Source: Planctomycetota bacterium (GTDB taxonomy: Bacteria; Planctomycetota; Phycisphaerae; Phycisphaerales; SM1A02). Taken from it: DNA of 42,049 nt. The stretch spans positions 1 to 42,049 of the forward strand of contig QWPV01000017.1 in the NCBI GenBank assembly GCA_003671055.1, written 5' to 3'. The stretch's first letter is position 1, and every line of letters starts with the position of its first letter. Position numbers and translations under genes: made by a program. Under the pieces are notes generated by a model that saw only the letters and a program-made list of their open reading frames with translations, was not told the origin of the DNA and did not search any database. Below, piece after piece: positions 26,025 through 33,943 of the stretch.

Positions 26025-26972
26025 CTACGAGAGACATGATGTGAAGAGGCCTGGGCCTTTCGCAGCCACGCCTGAGCGCAACGGTCGGTAGGAACGCAGC
26101 GTGAGTTTCGCGCTTCGTGCGAGTGACTCCATGCGTTTCTTGCTGAAGCCGAGATGGATGTGTCCCATCGTCGTGCGGTACTCCGCGCGCTCGTGTTCGA
26201 CCATGTCGATGACGAGGAGCAAACCGCCCTTCTTCAGTAATCGCGCAGCGGAGTGCAGCGCAGCAGCTGGATCGGGCAAGTGATGGAGTACGAGCGACAT
26301 CGTCGCCGCATCGAACGCGCCTGCTTTGCCGCATCCTTCGCCGGTGACAAAATCACCGTGCCGCACGGACGCATTGGGAAATTCTCGCAACCGCGCGCGT
26401 GCGGCTTCGAGCATCGCGCTCTCTCGATCAATCGCAACGACGCGTTTCACGAGCGGCGCGAGTTCCGCAGCGAGTTCGCCTGTGCCGCAACCGAGATCCG
26501 CGATGCTCCAGTCCGACGGCAGAAATGCCTGTAATCCCTCAGCTGTAAAGCGATCGCCGAAGAGTTCACCGCGCAGCGAACTCCACTCGCCGCCGACGCG
26601 ACCAAAGAAACTTCGCGCATCCGTGCGCCGACCGCGCAGCACTGCCACAAGCCGCTGCTGATCGTCCGCGTCACTCGCACTTCCATCGAGCGCACGGCGC
26701 ACAAGCGCCCACGCATCACGCGCGAATGGCTCGAGCAAATCCGGCTGCATGCGATAGCGCGATGCTGGACCTTCGATGCGCTTGCGAATAAACCCCGCAT
26801 CGTGCAGCGCTTTGAGATGACGGCTCACCGTCGCTTGTGGAAGTTGCACGCACTTCGCAACTTCGCCCACGCCGAGTTCTTCACGCTCAAGCAATCGAAG
26901 CATCCGGACTCTGACGAGATCGCCAAGGACCGCGAAGAGTGCGAGAAGTGCAGGAGATCCGTTTGGCATCAC
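26025..26972 (-). CDS. ArsR-family regulator fused to SAM-dependent methyltransferase (SahR-like)
   Basis: 315 aa with two domains. Residues about 5-85 are a winged helix of the ArsR type, with recognition helix in LPQATVSRHLKALHDAG. Residues about 130-280 are a class I methyltransferase: DLGCGTGELA (SAM-binding motif I), VAIDRES (motif II acidic residue) and MSLVLHHLPDP. Fusions of this kind include SahR, a repressor known from Proteobacteria that senses S-adenosylhomocysteine and controls ahcY and methionine-cycle genes. Here the gene lies 0.8 kb from ahcY, with a perfect palindrome in the ahcY promoter region. There are none of the extra Cys pairs of metal-sensing ArsR proteins. Whether the second domain methylates anything or only binds SAH is open. 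It is 32 bases downstream of the TPR gene, so the two may be cotranscribed. Confidence 0.88.
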   Translation of the reverse strand: MMPNGSPALLALFAVLGDLVRVRMLRLLEREELGVGEVAKCVQLPQATVSRHLKALHDAGFIRKRIEGPASRYRMQPDLLEPFARDAWALVRRALDGSASDADDQQRLVAVLRGRRTDARSFFGRVGGEWSSLRGELFGDRFTAEGLQAFLPSDWSIADLGCGTGELAAELAPLVKRVVAIDRESAMLEAARARLREFPNASVRHGDFVTGEGCGKAGAFDAATMSLVLHHLPDPAAALHSAARLLKKGGLLLVIDMVEHERAEYRTTMGHIHLGFSKKRMESLARSAKLTLRSYRPLRSGVAAKGPGLFTSCLS

Positions 26973-27004
26973 GCGCGAGAGGATTTCGACGAGACATCAA
27001 TCGA

Positions 27005-27685
27005 TCAATCGATCGGCGGAAGCCCAGTGGTCAACTCCGCAGCGATGCCGTACTCGGCAAGGCGCGCAAGCACGATCTGGTTCTTCGCATCAATCGTGTA
27101 CGCCTGACGCAAGCGGCGTTGCGCAAGTTTCGTTTCACCGACGCTCGCTGCAACTTCAGCAGCCTTCAAGTACGGCGCAACATCGAGTCCACCACCGAGC
27201 ACGATTGCGCGGTTGGCTGCAGCAGTCGCGATATCAGGATCACTCAATCGCATGCCGTAATCAGCAAGCAAGAGATAGGTCTCTTCGCTCTGCATCGCAT
27301 CGCCGCGATCCTGCAACAACTGCACGAGCTTCTGCGTGTCGTTGAGTTGGAAGTAGACCTCAGCAAGGCCAGCCGTCACTTCAAAGTTCTTGGGCTCAGC
27401 AGCAGCCGCGGCTTCGACATACATCCGCGCTTCGCGATAGTTGCCGAGCTTCGCAAGACACACGCCGTAGCGGAAATCAACATCTGCGTCGCCTGGATAC
27501 TTCTCGATGATCTCAAGGTACGCAGGCGCAGCCTTCGCATAATCACCGTACTTGAACGCATGATCTGCTTCAGCCTTCGCGGCGGTGATCGGACGCTGAC
27601 CAGCGCAGCCGATCGCGATCATGCTCGACACAGAAAGGAGCGCGACGAATGAGAAAGACGAGTGTGCGTGCGTGCGAAACTTCAT
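27005..27685 (-). CDS. TPR-repeat lipoprotein
   Basis: 226 aa. The N-terminus has a basic start, a hydrophobic stretch and a lipobox-like IAIGC (Cys27), suggesting lipid anchoring. The rest is tetratricopeptide repeats: ADHAFKYGDYAKAAPAYLEIIEKYP is the first, with more to about residue 210 (for example GVCLAKLGNYREARMYVEAA). TPR lipoproteins usually scaffold envelope complexes. No partner is evident; the downstream ArsR-methyltransferase gene may share the transcript. A 6-bp hairpin (CGCTTC/GAAGCG, 27738-27752) sits in the 101-base divergent region upstream. Confidence 0.82.
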   Translation of the reverse strand: MKFRTHAHSSFSFVALLSVSSMIAIGCAGQRPITAAKAEADHAFKYGDYAKAAPAYLEIIEKYPGDADVDFRYGVCLAKLGNYREARMYVEAAAAAEPKNFEVTAGLAEVYFQLNDTQKLVQLLQDRGDAMQSEETYLLLADYGMRLSDPDIATAAANRAIVLGGGLDVAPYLKAAEVAASVGETKLAQRRLRQAYTIDAKNQIVLARLAEYGIAAELTTGLPPID

Positions 27686-27786
27686 AGGTACACCTCAACG
27701 GATCAGTCAGCGAGCGCAAATCATACGCGCCAAACAGCGCTTCGAGGAAGCGAGGTTCGCGCGGAACAGTTTGGTAATCTAGCAAC

Positions 27787-28215
27787 GTGAACGGAGGCGG
27801 CGAACCACAATCTTCAGCGTCATTTCCGATCGCCCTGCTGCGCCACGAACACGCCGACGGCGCAGCGCACTTTGACCTCCTCGTCGCCAACTGCGCGCCC
27901 ACAAGTCCCGATGCAGTCACCGTGCCGACCTACAGACTCGCGCGCCGACCTGATCTTCTCACGCCACACTGCACGATCGGCATCGAGCCAATTGCACTGC
28001 ATCGCGAGCGGTATTTGACGCTGTCGCAGGCAGTTGCACTCGATCACGGACGCGGAACAGTCACCCCGCTGCGCCGAGGATCGGTCGTGCAAACATCCCA
28101 CGGTGACCTTCGCATTCGCTGGAACGACGGCGAATTGCAGCGTTGGCGCATCGAGCGAGACGACGCGGATTGGACGCTGAGCGTGCTTGCGGAACACTCG
28201 GAGCAACCTCAATGA
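27787..28215 (+). CDS. Stand-alone LigD-N (3'-phosphoesterase-like) domain protein
   Basis: 142 aa. The pattern LLRHEHADGAAHFDLLVA recalls the H-x7-D pair of the LigD phosphoesterase domain (H22 and D30 here), which trims 3' ends for the DNA ligase of bacterial end joining. A later LDHGRGTVTPLRRGSV stretch resembles the GRG-x-V part of the same domain, and DLRIRWNDGELQRW the final strands. Short stand-alone versions are common in planctomycetes and may not be repair enzymes. The start is GTG 27787, with no good ribosome-binding site. The stop overlaps the next start (ATGA at 28212-28215), implying coupled translation. The identification is by hand-read motifs and moderately sure. Confidence 0.68.
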   Translation: MNGGGEPQSSASFPIALLRHEHADGAAHFDLLVANCAPTSPDAVTVPTYRLARRPDLLTPHCTIGIEPIALHRERYLTLSQAVALDHGRGTVTPLRRGSVVQTSHGDLRIRWNDGELQRWRIERDDADWTLSVLAEHSEQPQ

Positions 28216-28766
28216 CCTCCACGATGCTGACCCTGCACATCCTCATCGGACTCACCTTCTCCACCGCCGCGCTTTGCTGCGTCCTCTTGAGCCTCGTCGG
28301 AATCCCCGGCGTCTGGATCCTCATCGGACTCGCCATCGGCATCAACATCGGTCAAGACATGTGGCTCGACGCAAACGCGCCGCACACGTTTCACTGGATC
28401 ACGATCGTCGCATGCGTGGTCATCGCGATCGGTGCCGAAGTCACCGAAACCCTCCTCGGCGGCATCGGCGCAAAAAGATTCGGCGCCTCCAAACAAGGAG
28501 TCATCGGCGCGATCGCCGGCTCCATCGCAGGCGCGATCGCCGGCACCATCTTCATCCCCATCCCATTCCTCGGCACCCTCATCGGCGCCGCAACAGGCGC
28601 AGCCCTCGGCGCAATGCTCGGCGAACTCATCGCCGGCAAACAAATCCACCACTCCTGGAAACCAGCCCTCGGCGCCGCCCTCGGCAGAATCCTCGGCTCC
28701 CTCGCAAAGCTCCCGTTCATCGTGGCCGTCGCCGTAATCCTCAGCATCGCGGCGTTTGTGCCGTAG
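28212..28766 (+). CDS. DUF456 family membrane protein
   Basis: 184 aa. Four to five hydrophobic segments; the central part is a glycine zipper (GVIGAIAGSIAGAIAGTIF, then IGAATGAALGAMLGEL). Together with the N-terminal LVGIPGVWILIG stretch this fits DUF456, a family of unknown function. I chose ATG 28212 rather than the longer upstream frame because it overlaps the previous stop by ATGA and starts the membrane domain. Third codon positions toward the end are almost only C or A. The last 26 bases overlap the end of the convergent aminotransferase gene. Confidence 0.85.
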   Translation: MTSTMLTLHILIGLTFSTAALCCVLLSLVGIPGVWILIGLAIGINIGQDMWLDANAPHTFHWITIVACVVIAIGAEVTETLLGGIGAKRFGASKQGVIGAIAGSIAGAIAGTIFIPIPFLGTLIGAATGAALGAMLGELIAGKQIHHSWKPALGAALGRILGSLAKLPFIVAVAVILSIAAFVP

Positions 28767-29943
28767 AAAGAATCAACGGCCACGCGCGTTCGATGCGCGT
28801 GAGTGCTTCGTCGAGGATTTCGTGGGTGGTTGCGAGGCTGAGTCGAATGTGACCTGCGGCGGCGGTGCCGAACCAGCGGGGGCTGCCGGGGACGACTTTG
28901 ACTTTTGCGTGGTGTTCGATGCGTTGGGCGAGTTCGGATTCGTCGATGCCTGTTGCGGTGATGTTTGCGAAGACGACGAAGGTTGCTTCGCTTGCGCGGT
29001 CGATCGTGATGCCTTCGAGTTTGCGCAGTCGGTTGATTGCGCCGTCGCGCTGTTTGGCGCAGTGTGTGAGAAATGCTGCGCGCCACTCGCTGCATTGTTC
29101 GAGTGCGGCGGTTGCGGCGATCTGTGAGATTGTCGAGACGCCTTCGATGGTGTGATCGAATCCTTGTGCGTGGGAGAACTCTGCTGCGCGCTGCGCGTCT
29201 GGTGCGATCACTGCGCCGATGCGGAGGCCTGCGAGTCCGAAGCCCTTTGAGAGTCCGTAGATCACCCATGGCGCGCATGCTTCGTCGGCGTGTGCTGCGA
29301 ATGAACGCATGGGGCGGCCGTCGAGCACGACATCTGACCAGACTTCGTCCGAGACGATTTGGATCTTTCGTTCACTCGCGAGTGTTGCGATCGCGCGCAC
29401 TTCAGTGGGCGTCCACAGTGTGCCGAGCGGATTGTGTGGGTGACAGAGAAAGAGTGCGCGCGTCTTCTCGGTGATCGCTGCGCGCAGTCCGTCGAGCGTG
29501 AAACGTCCTGCTTCTGCGCGCCAGAATCGAATGGATCCGCCTGCGCGACGCACACTTTCTGCGACGAGAAAATCGACTGGATCCTGCACGATGACTTCAT
29601 CGCCCGCACGAAGCACGTGCTTTGCGACGAGCGTGATGCCGCTTGCTGCGGAGTTGGTCGCGATGACGCGCGCCGGATCAACGTCCGCGTGTTTGGTTTG
29701 GCTGAAGTGACGCGCGACTGCGTTGCGGAAGGTCGGCAGTCCTGTCGAAGGGCCATACGAGAAGTGCGGCACGCGGATGTAGGACGCGATCGCTTCGATG
29801 ATTGCAGGCGCAACGGGCAAGTCGGGATCTGCGGCAGTGAGTGGGATCACGCCTTCGTCCACAGTGGCCCAACGGAGGTTGAAGGCTCGCACGCGAAGCG
29901 CTTCGAAGTCAGGCGAGCCGAGATCGTGAAGTGTGTGTTGCAT
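28741..29943 (-). CDS. PLP-dependent aminotransferase class I/II (PatB/MalY-like)
   Basis: 400 aa. Fold type I motifs: TNSAASGITLVAKHVL, CHPHNPLGT, SDEVWSDVV (Asp that binds the pyridine nitrogen), and YGLSKGFGLAGLRIG with the PLP Lys. The family includes aspartate/aromatic aminotransferases and C-S lyases of the MalY/PatB type; the sequence alone does not fix the substrate. It follows the FAD monooxygenase gene by 17 bases and is probably in its operon, so the two may act on one compound. The 3' end overlaps the DUF456 gene by 26 bases, tail to tail. Confidence 0.88.
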   Translation of the reverse strand: MQHTLHDLGSPDFEALRVRAFNLRWATVDEGVIPLTAADPDLPVAPAIIEAIASYIRVPHFSYGPSTGLPTFRNAVARHFSQTKHADVDPARVIATNSAASGITLVAKHVLRAGDEVIVQDPVDFLVAESVRRAGGSIRFWRAEAGRFTLDGLRAAITEKTRALFLCHPHNPLGTLWTPTEVRAIATLASERKIQIVSDEVWSDVVLDGRPMRSFAAHADEACAPWVIYGLSKGFGLAGLRIGAVIAPDAQRAAEFSHAQGFDHTIEGVSTISQIAATAALEQCSEWRAAFLTHCAKQRDGAINRLRKLEGITIDRASEATFVVFANITATGIDESELAQRIEHHAKVKVVPGSPRWFGTAAAGHIRLSLATTHEILDEALTRIERAWPLILSTAQTPRC

Positions 29944-29960
29944 CGCGTTCGCGTCTCATT

Positions 29961-31055
29961 TTACGCGACGAGTGGAATACATGGAGCGCTGCGTCCGATC
30001 GGCGCGAGGAATTGCGCGCGCAATCGGCGGCCCTCGTCAAACATGCGCTGATGATGTGGTCTGCGAATCGCTGAGTAACGGGTGAACGCTGCGTTGATGT
30101 CCTGTGCAGACTGCGACTCTGCGAGAAGCTTCGCAAGCAGTGCTGCGTCCACGAGTGCACCGTTCGCACCTTGACTTGTGAACGGTAAACACGCATGCGC
30201 AGCGTCGCCGACGAGCGCGAGATTGCGATGCGCGAGTGCAGCCATCGGGGGCAAATCGCGCGTGGGCCAGAGATGCGACATCGAGAAGTCCGTGTGGTGG
30301 AATGCTTCGAGGACTTCTGGCGCCCAACCCCTGATGCGTTCGAACATGAAGCGTTGCATCGACTCTGGATTCGATGCAACGTTCGTCCAGCGCGCGGCGT
30401 CGAACTGCATGAACCACACTACGCGAGTCGCGCTCTCTGCGAGCATTCCGACGGCGAGTCCGCCTTCTTCATCGTGGAACTTTCGGAAAGTTGTGCCGAG
30501 CGAGCGCGCGAGTGCTGGAGCGTCAGCAACGGAGACGATCTCTTGCACCGCGACATCAGAGAGTTTCGCTTCGGGGAAGAGTATCTCTCGGGTTCGCGAA
30601 CGCGCGCCGTCGCATGCGAAGAACACATCGCCTTCGATCACGCTGCCATCTTGAAGTCGCACGGCGCGTGTGGACTTGTCCGCATGTTGATCAAGGCCCG
30701 CCATCGATGCGCCATCGATGAACTGCGTCTGGTTCGCCGCGGCGCGCAGCATCTCGAGGAATCGTTCGCGTGACACGCACACCGCGGATTCGATCGGCGT
30801 CTCCGCGAAGATTGCGCCACTTCGCGAACGCAACGACACATGATCAATCGTTTGGCCCGCGCTTCTCCAATCGAACTCTGGCGCAATGGATTCGAGTGCT
30901 TGAATGCCGTTGGGCATCAGAATGAAACCCATCCCATTGGGCGCGCCTGGCAAGCGTCGTTCGAGAATGACTGATTCAGAAGCGACGTTTGATCCGCGAA
31001 GCGCGGCAGCGACTGCACAACCTGCAACACCACCACCAATTATGACTGAGCGCAT
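29961..31055 (-). CDS. FAD-dependent monooxygenase (group A flavoprotein hydroxylase-like)
   Basis: 364 aa. The Rossmann motif IIGGGVAGCAVAAAL binds FAD at the N-terminus, ACDGARSRTR is the DG motif shared by FAD/NAD(P)H hydroxylases, and LVGDAAHACLPFTSQGAN is the second FAD motif. Such enzymes hydroxylate aromatic or polyketide-like small molecules. The start ATG 31055 has GGAG at seven bases, held inside a small hairpin, and a 7-4-7 palindrome lies just upstream, so expression is probably controlled by a dedicated repressor. No TetR or MarR gene is visible nearby. The substrate is not predictable; the next gene in the unit is an aminotransferase. Confidence 0.9.
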   Translation of the reverse strand: MRSVIIGGGVAGCAVAAALRGSNVASESVILERRLPGAPNGMGFILMPNGIQALESIAPEFDWRSAGQTIDHVSLRSRSGAIFAETPIESAVCVSRERFLEMLRAAANQTQFIDGASMAGLDQHADKSTRAVRLQDGSVIEGDVFFACDGARSRTREILFPEAKLSDVAVQEIVSVADAPALARSLGTTFRKFHDEEGGLAVGMLAESATRVVWFMQFDAARWTNVASNPESMQRFMFERIRGWAPEVLEAFHHTDFSMSHLWPTRDLPPMAALAHRNLALVGDAAHACLPFTSQGANGALVDAALLAKLLAESQSAQDINAAFTRYSAIRRPHHQRMFDEGRRLRAQFLAPIGRSAPCIPLVA

Positions 31056-31060
31056 AGGAA

Positions 31061-31074
31061 ACTCCTCGTGGAGT
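31061..31074 (-). promoter_or_regulatory. Ribosome-binding site inside a small hairpin
   Basis: In mRNA sense, ACTCC-ACGA-GGAGT folds back and holds the GGAG of the monooxygenase start (six further bases to ATG). The stem could lower translation. Confidence 0.45.
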
Positions 31075-31078
31075 GCTC

Positions 31079-31096
31079 GGTCTAGGACGCTAGACC
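31079..31096. promoter_or_regulatory. Palindromic operator upstream of the FAD monooxygenase
   Basis: Perfect inverted repeat GGTCTAG-N4-CTAGACC, 23 bases upstream of the start codon. Size and symmetry fit a TetR- or MarR-type operator. No cognate regulator gene is adjacent. Confidence 0.5.
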
Positions 31097-31171
31097 AAAG
31101 CCTCTCAGAGTCATCCGCGCGAACAGCCTCAACCTCTCAGTTTCTGCGCTGATAAATGTTGAATATCTCGC

Positions 31172-33166
31172 TCATGCGGTCGCTTCAGTCACCCGGAGCA
31201 CATCTTCGACGGTGGTGCGACCTTGTTTGACCTTTGCGAAGCCGTCGTCACGAAGGGTGATCATCCCTCGCTCGATGCAGAGGCGACGGAACTCGACGAC
31301 GTTGGGGCTGGTGATCACTTTGTCGCGCAGGAAGTCATCGAGGACGAGGAGTTCGTAGAGGCCGAGGCGACCAGCGTGTCCGGTTTGTCGACAGGCGTTG
31401 CAGCCTGCGCCCACCTTCATGTTGCCGAAGATTCCGTACATCGAGAGCACTTCTTCCATGTGCTCAGGAATTGGTTTCTCTGTCGCGCAGTTCGGACAGA
31501 TTTTTCGCACGAGTCGTTGCGCGAGCACCGAGTGCAGCGCAGCGCCTACGAGGAATGGTTCGACGCCGATGTTGATGAGTCGCGTGATCGAACTCGGCGC
31601 GTCATTCGTGTGCAGCGTTGACAACACCAAGTGGCCGGTGAGCGCCGCTTGAATCGCGGTCTGCGCAGTTTCTGCATCGCGAATTTCGCCCACCATGATG
31701 ACATCGGGATCTTGACGCAGCAGCGCCTTCAACGCTTTCGCGAAGGTCATGCCGATGCGTTCGTGCGTTTGAATCTGCGTGATGCCAGACAGGTTGTACT
31801 CCACCGGATCTTCAACCGTCGACACGTTCAACTTGCGCGTGTCCATCTGGCGAATAGATGAGTAGAGCGTCGTCGTTTTACCGCTACCCGTTGGACCAGT
31901 GACGAGAATGATGCCGTGCGGTTGATCGATCTGCTTCTTCCACACCGTGAGCGTGTCTTCGGAGAAACCCAAGTCATCGAGCGTTACTTGAATCGATCGA
32001 TTGTCGAGAATGCGCATCACCGTCTTCTCGCCCTTGGGCGTGGGAACGGTAGAGACGCGAAGATCCAATCGTCGACCCATCACCGTCGCGCGAATGCGAC
32101 CATCTTGCGGCAAGCGCTTCTCGGCGATGTCGAGATTCGCCATGATTTTCAGGCGACTCGTGAGCGCGGCATGCAACTTCTTCGGCGGCGTCATCGATTC
32201 AAACAACACGCCGTCAATGCGGAATCGAACCTTCAGCGTCTTCTCGTCAGGCTCGATGTGAATGTCACTCGCGCCTTCCTTGACCGCAGTTTGAATGATG
32301 TGATTTACATAACGAACAACGGGTGAGCTGTCTGCTTCCGCTTCGAGATCGCGGCCGTCCGCGTCTTCCTTCTCCACTTCAATGGTTTCGTCCTCAGAGT
32401 CAACACCTGCAAGCAACGCGTCCACATCGACATCGTCTGCCGCACGCGATGCATCTGCATCCGTGACAGATTGAAGCGCGGCGTGAATGTCGCACGCTGC
32501 AACAAGCACGTGACGCACGCTGCTGATACCAAGACGGCGCTTGAGTTCATCCACGATGAAGACATCGTCTGGACTGGTGGAGCCAACGATGAGACGAGTG
32601 CCGTCCGTGCGAATCGGCAGCACATGATTGGATCGGCAGAATTCGATCGTCAACCGCTTCACACTTGCTTTGTCGAAGCCACACGTTCCATCGGGTGATA
32701 GCGCGCTCACGCGTTCAAACGGCATGCGTGCAAGTTCAGCAACCGCCTCGGCGATGCGATGCTCTCCTACCCCTGCTTCACGCAAGAGATCCGAAAGTTT
32801 GCGACCAACGGATTGTTTCTGCAGACGCTGCGCATTCGCGATCTGCTCGGCAGTGGCGACACCGCGCTCGAGCAGCATGGATGCAAGATCTTGCGTCGCA
32901 CTCGCATTCATTTCCTCGGGCACATACAGATCACTCAGCGCATCATCCGGACGCACACGAGTATGCGGCGCATCACGGAGCGCTGGCGTTTGGCCGAGCG
33001 CGCCGCCGAGTCCCTCGCCTCGTGCGTCCGGTGGACGCGGCGCTTCCCATGCAACGGGAAGTTGCACAACTTCCTCGCGCAGAACTTCGGGGCTGTGCGG
33101 AAGCGCTGGCGCTTGCTCGGGAGTGCCGAGACTTTTTAAGAGTTGATCAAGATCAAAACGACCCAT
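31172..33166 (-). CDS. pilB: Type IV pilus / type II secretion assembly ATPase (PilB/GspE)
   Basis: 664 aa. An N-terminal Pro/Ala-rich leader of about 85 residues is followed by a GspE N1-like domain (about 90-230), an acidic linker (about 250-285) and the ATPase core: Walker A GPTGSGKTT near 423, ASDIHIEP, the Walker B region DPDVIMVGEIRDAETA, and the zinc tetrad CPNC...CNAC (about 554 and 590). It powers extension of pilus-like filaments from the cytoplasmic side. It is the last gene of the pilM-N-O-P-like-B series, 21 bases after the previous gene, so it is probably in the same transcript. Type II secretion (GspE) and type IV pilus (PilB) cannot be separated by sequence alone; pilM/N/O neighbours favour the pilus type. 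Confidence 0.93.
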   Translation of the reverse strand: MGRFDLDQLLKSLGTPEQAPALPHSPEVLREEVVQLPVAWEAPRPPDARGEGLGGALGQTPALRDAPHTRVRPDDALSDLYVPEEMNASATQDLASMLLERGVATAEQIANAQRLQKQSVGRKLSDLLREAGVGEHRIAEAVAELARMPFERVSALSPDGTCGFDKASVKRLTIEFCRSNHVLPIRTDGTRLIVGSTSPDDVFIVDELKRRLGISSVRHVLVAACDIHAALQSVTDADASRAADDVDVDALLAGVDSEDETIEVEKEDADGRDLEAEADSSPVVRYVNHIIQTAVKEGASDIHIEPDEKTLKVRFRIDGVLFESMTPPKKLHAALTSRLKIMANLDIAEKRLPQDGRIRATVMGRRLDLRVSTVPTPKGEKTVMRILDNRSIQVTLDDLGFSEDTLTVWKKQIDQPHGIILVTGPTGSGKTTTLYSSIRQMDTRKLNVSTVEDPVEYNLSGITQIQTHERIGMTFAKALKALLRQDPDVIMVGEIRDAETAQTAIQAALTGHLVLSTLHTNDAPSSITRLINIGVEPFLVGAALHSVLAQRLVRKICPNCATEKPIPEHMEEVLSMYGIFGNMKVGAGCNACRQTGHAGRLGLYELLVLDDFLRDKVITSPNVVEFRRLCIERGMITLRDDGFAKVKQGRTTVEDVLRVTEATA

Positions 33167-33187
33167 CGTGCCTCACTATCTTTTCAC

Positions 33188-33943
33188 TTAACGCGGAGTT
33201 GGAGCGACCACGGGAACCGTGACGAGCCGCTCATGTTTGAACTCCGCGTGATACGCGCGGAACGTCGCGCTCTCGGTATTGACGCTTTGCACGGTGAAGA
33301 CAATCTCCGACGCATCGACGCCGAATTCATCACCCATGCGCATCGAGTGTCCGTTCACACTCACCATGCTTGACTCCGCTCGTGACGACACCAATGTCAT
33401 CGCGACTTGAATCGACCCTGCAGAGCGATCGACTTCATCCTGCCAGCGCGCGAGATTCTGCACGCGCATGTCCACGCGCGGTTCTGCATGCGCTGTCGCA
33501 GGACCTGTTGCGTTTCCCGCAGCGTCCGTGGGTTGCACACCAACTTGCGCGTGACCGTCGAGCACGAACGGATTCTTACGCAGCATTTCTGCAGGAAGCA
33601 AACTCCCCGCGGCGAGCAACGAGATGTCCACAGGACCCTGCGGCCCGAGATTCTCCGCGCGCTTCTCCCAGAACGATTCGACAACTTTCACTGCGTCACT
33701 CGGCGCAAGCGCTGCACCCGCGCTGCCGACTGCGCGCATCGACCAAAGGCAGATGAGGCTCGCGCATGCAGCTCCCGCGATCGCAAGCGTCGAGAACTTA
33801 AACTTTTTTCGGGCAGACGAGTTCGTAATCGTCATGCCCTCGCCGGTTGCGCCGTCGAGTGAGCGCGCCATCGAGTCGGTCGCCTCGTTGTCGTGAGATC
33901 GTTCTCCGCTTGGCGGAGTTGTACCTTTCTGATTCATGCTCAT
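33188..33943 (-). CDS. Single-pass membrane protein, PilP/GspC-like
   Basis: 251 aa. A cytoplasmic N-terminus of about 48 residues, one transmembrane helix (about 50-68), an Ala-rich periplasmic part and a C-terminal domain with SMVSVNGHSMRMGDEFG and IVFTVQSVNTESATFR. That last part has the pattern of PilP and GspC homology-region domains, which link the inner-membrane platform to the outer-membrane secretin. The position after pilO (ATGA overlap at 33940-33943) and before pilB supports that role. Sequence similarity is weak, so this is a context-based call. Confidence 0.62.
   Translation of the reverse strand: MSMNQKGTTPPSGERSHDNEATDSMARSLDGATGEGMTITNSSARKKFKFSTLAIAGAACASLICLWSMRAVGSAGAALAPSDAVKVVESFWEKRAENLGPQGPVDISLLAAGSLLPAEMLRKNPFVLDGHAQVGVQPTDAAGNATGPATAHAEPRVDMRVQNLARWQDEVDRSAGSIQVAMTLVSSRAESSMVSVNGHSMRMGDEFGVDASEIVFTVQSVNTESATFRAYHAEFKHERLVTVPVVAPTPR

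Noticed and set aside
26998-27014. ATCGATCA/ATCGATCG direct repeat at the end of the TPR gene
   Set aside because: Part of coding sequence and stop; no match to the ahcY palindrome and no second copy seen.
29359-30051. Plus-strand frame of 230 codons opposite the aminotransferase
   Set aside because: Complete aminotransferase motifs lie on the minus strand in register; the plus-strand translation is Cys/Arg/Asp-rich and resembles nothing. Long antisense frames are common here because of the GC-rich codon use.
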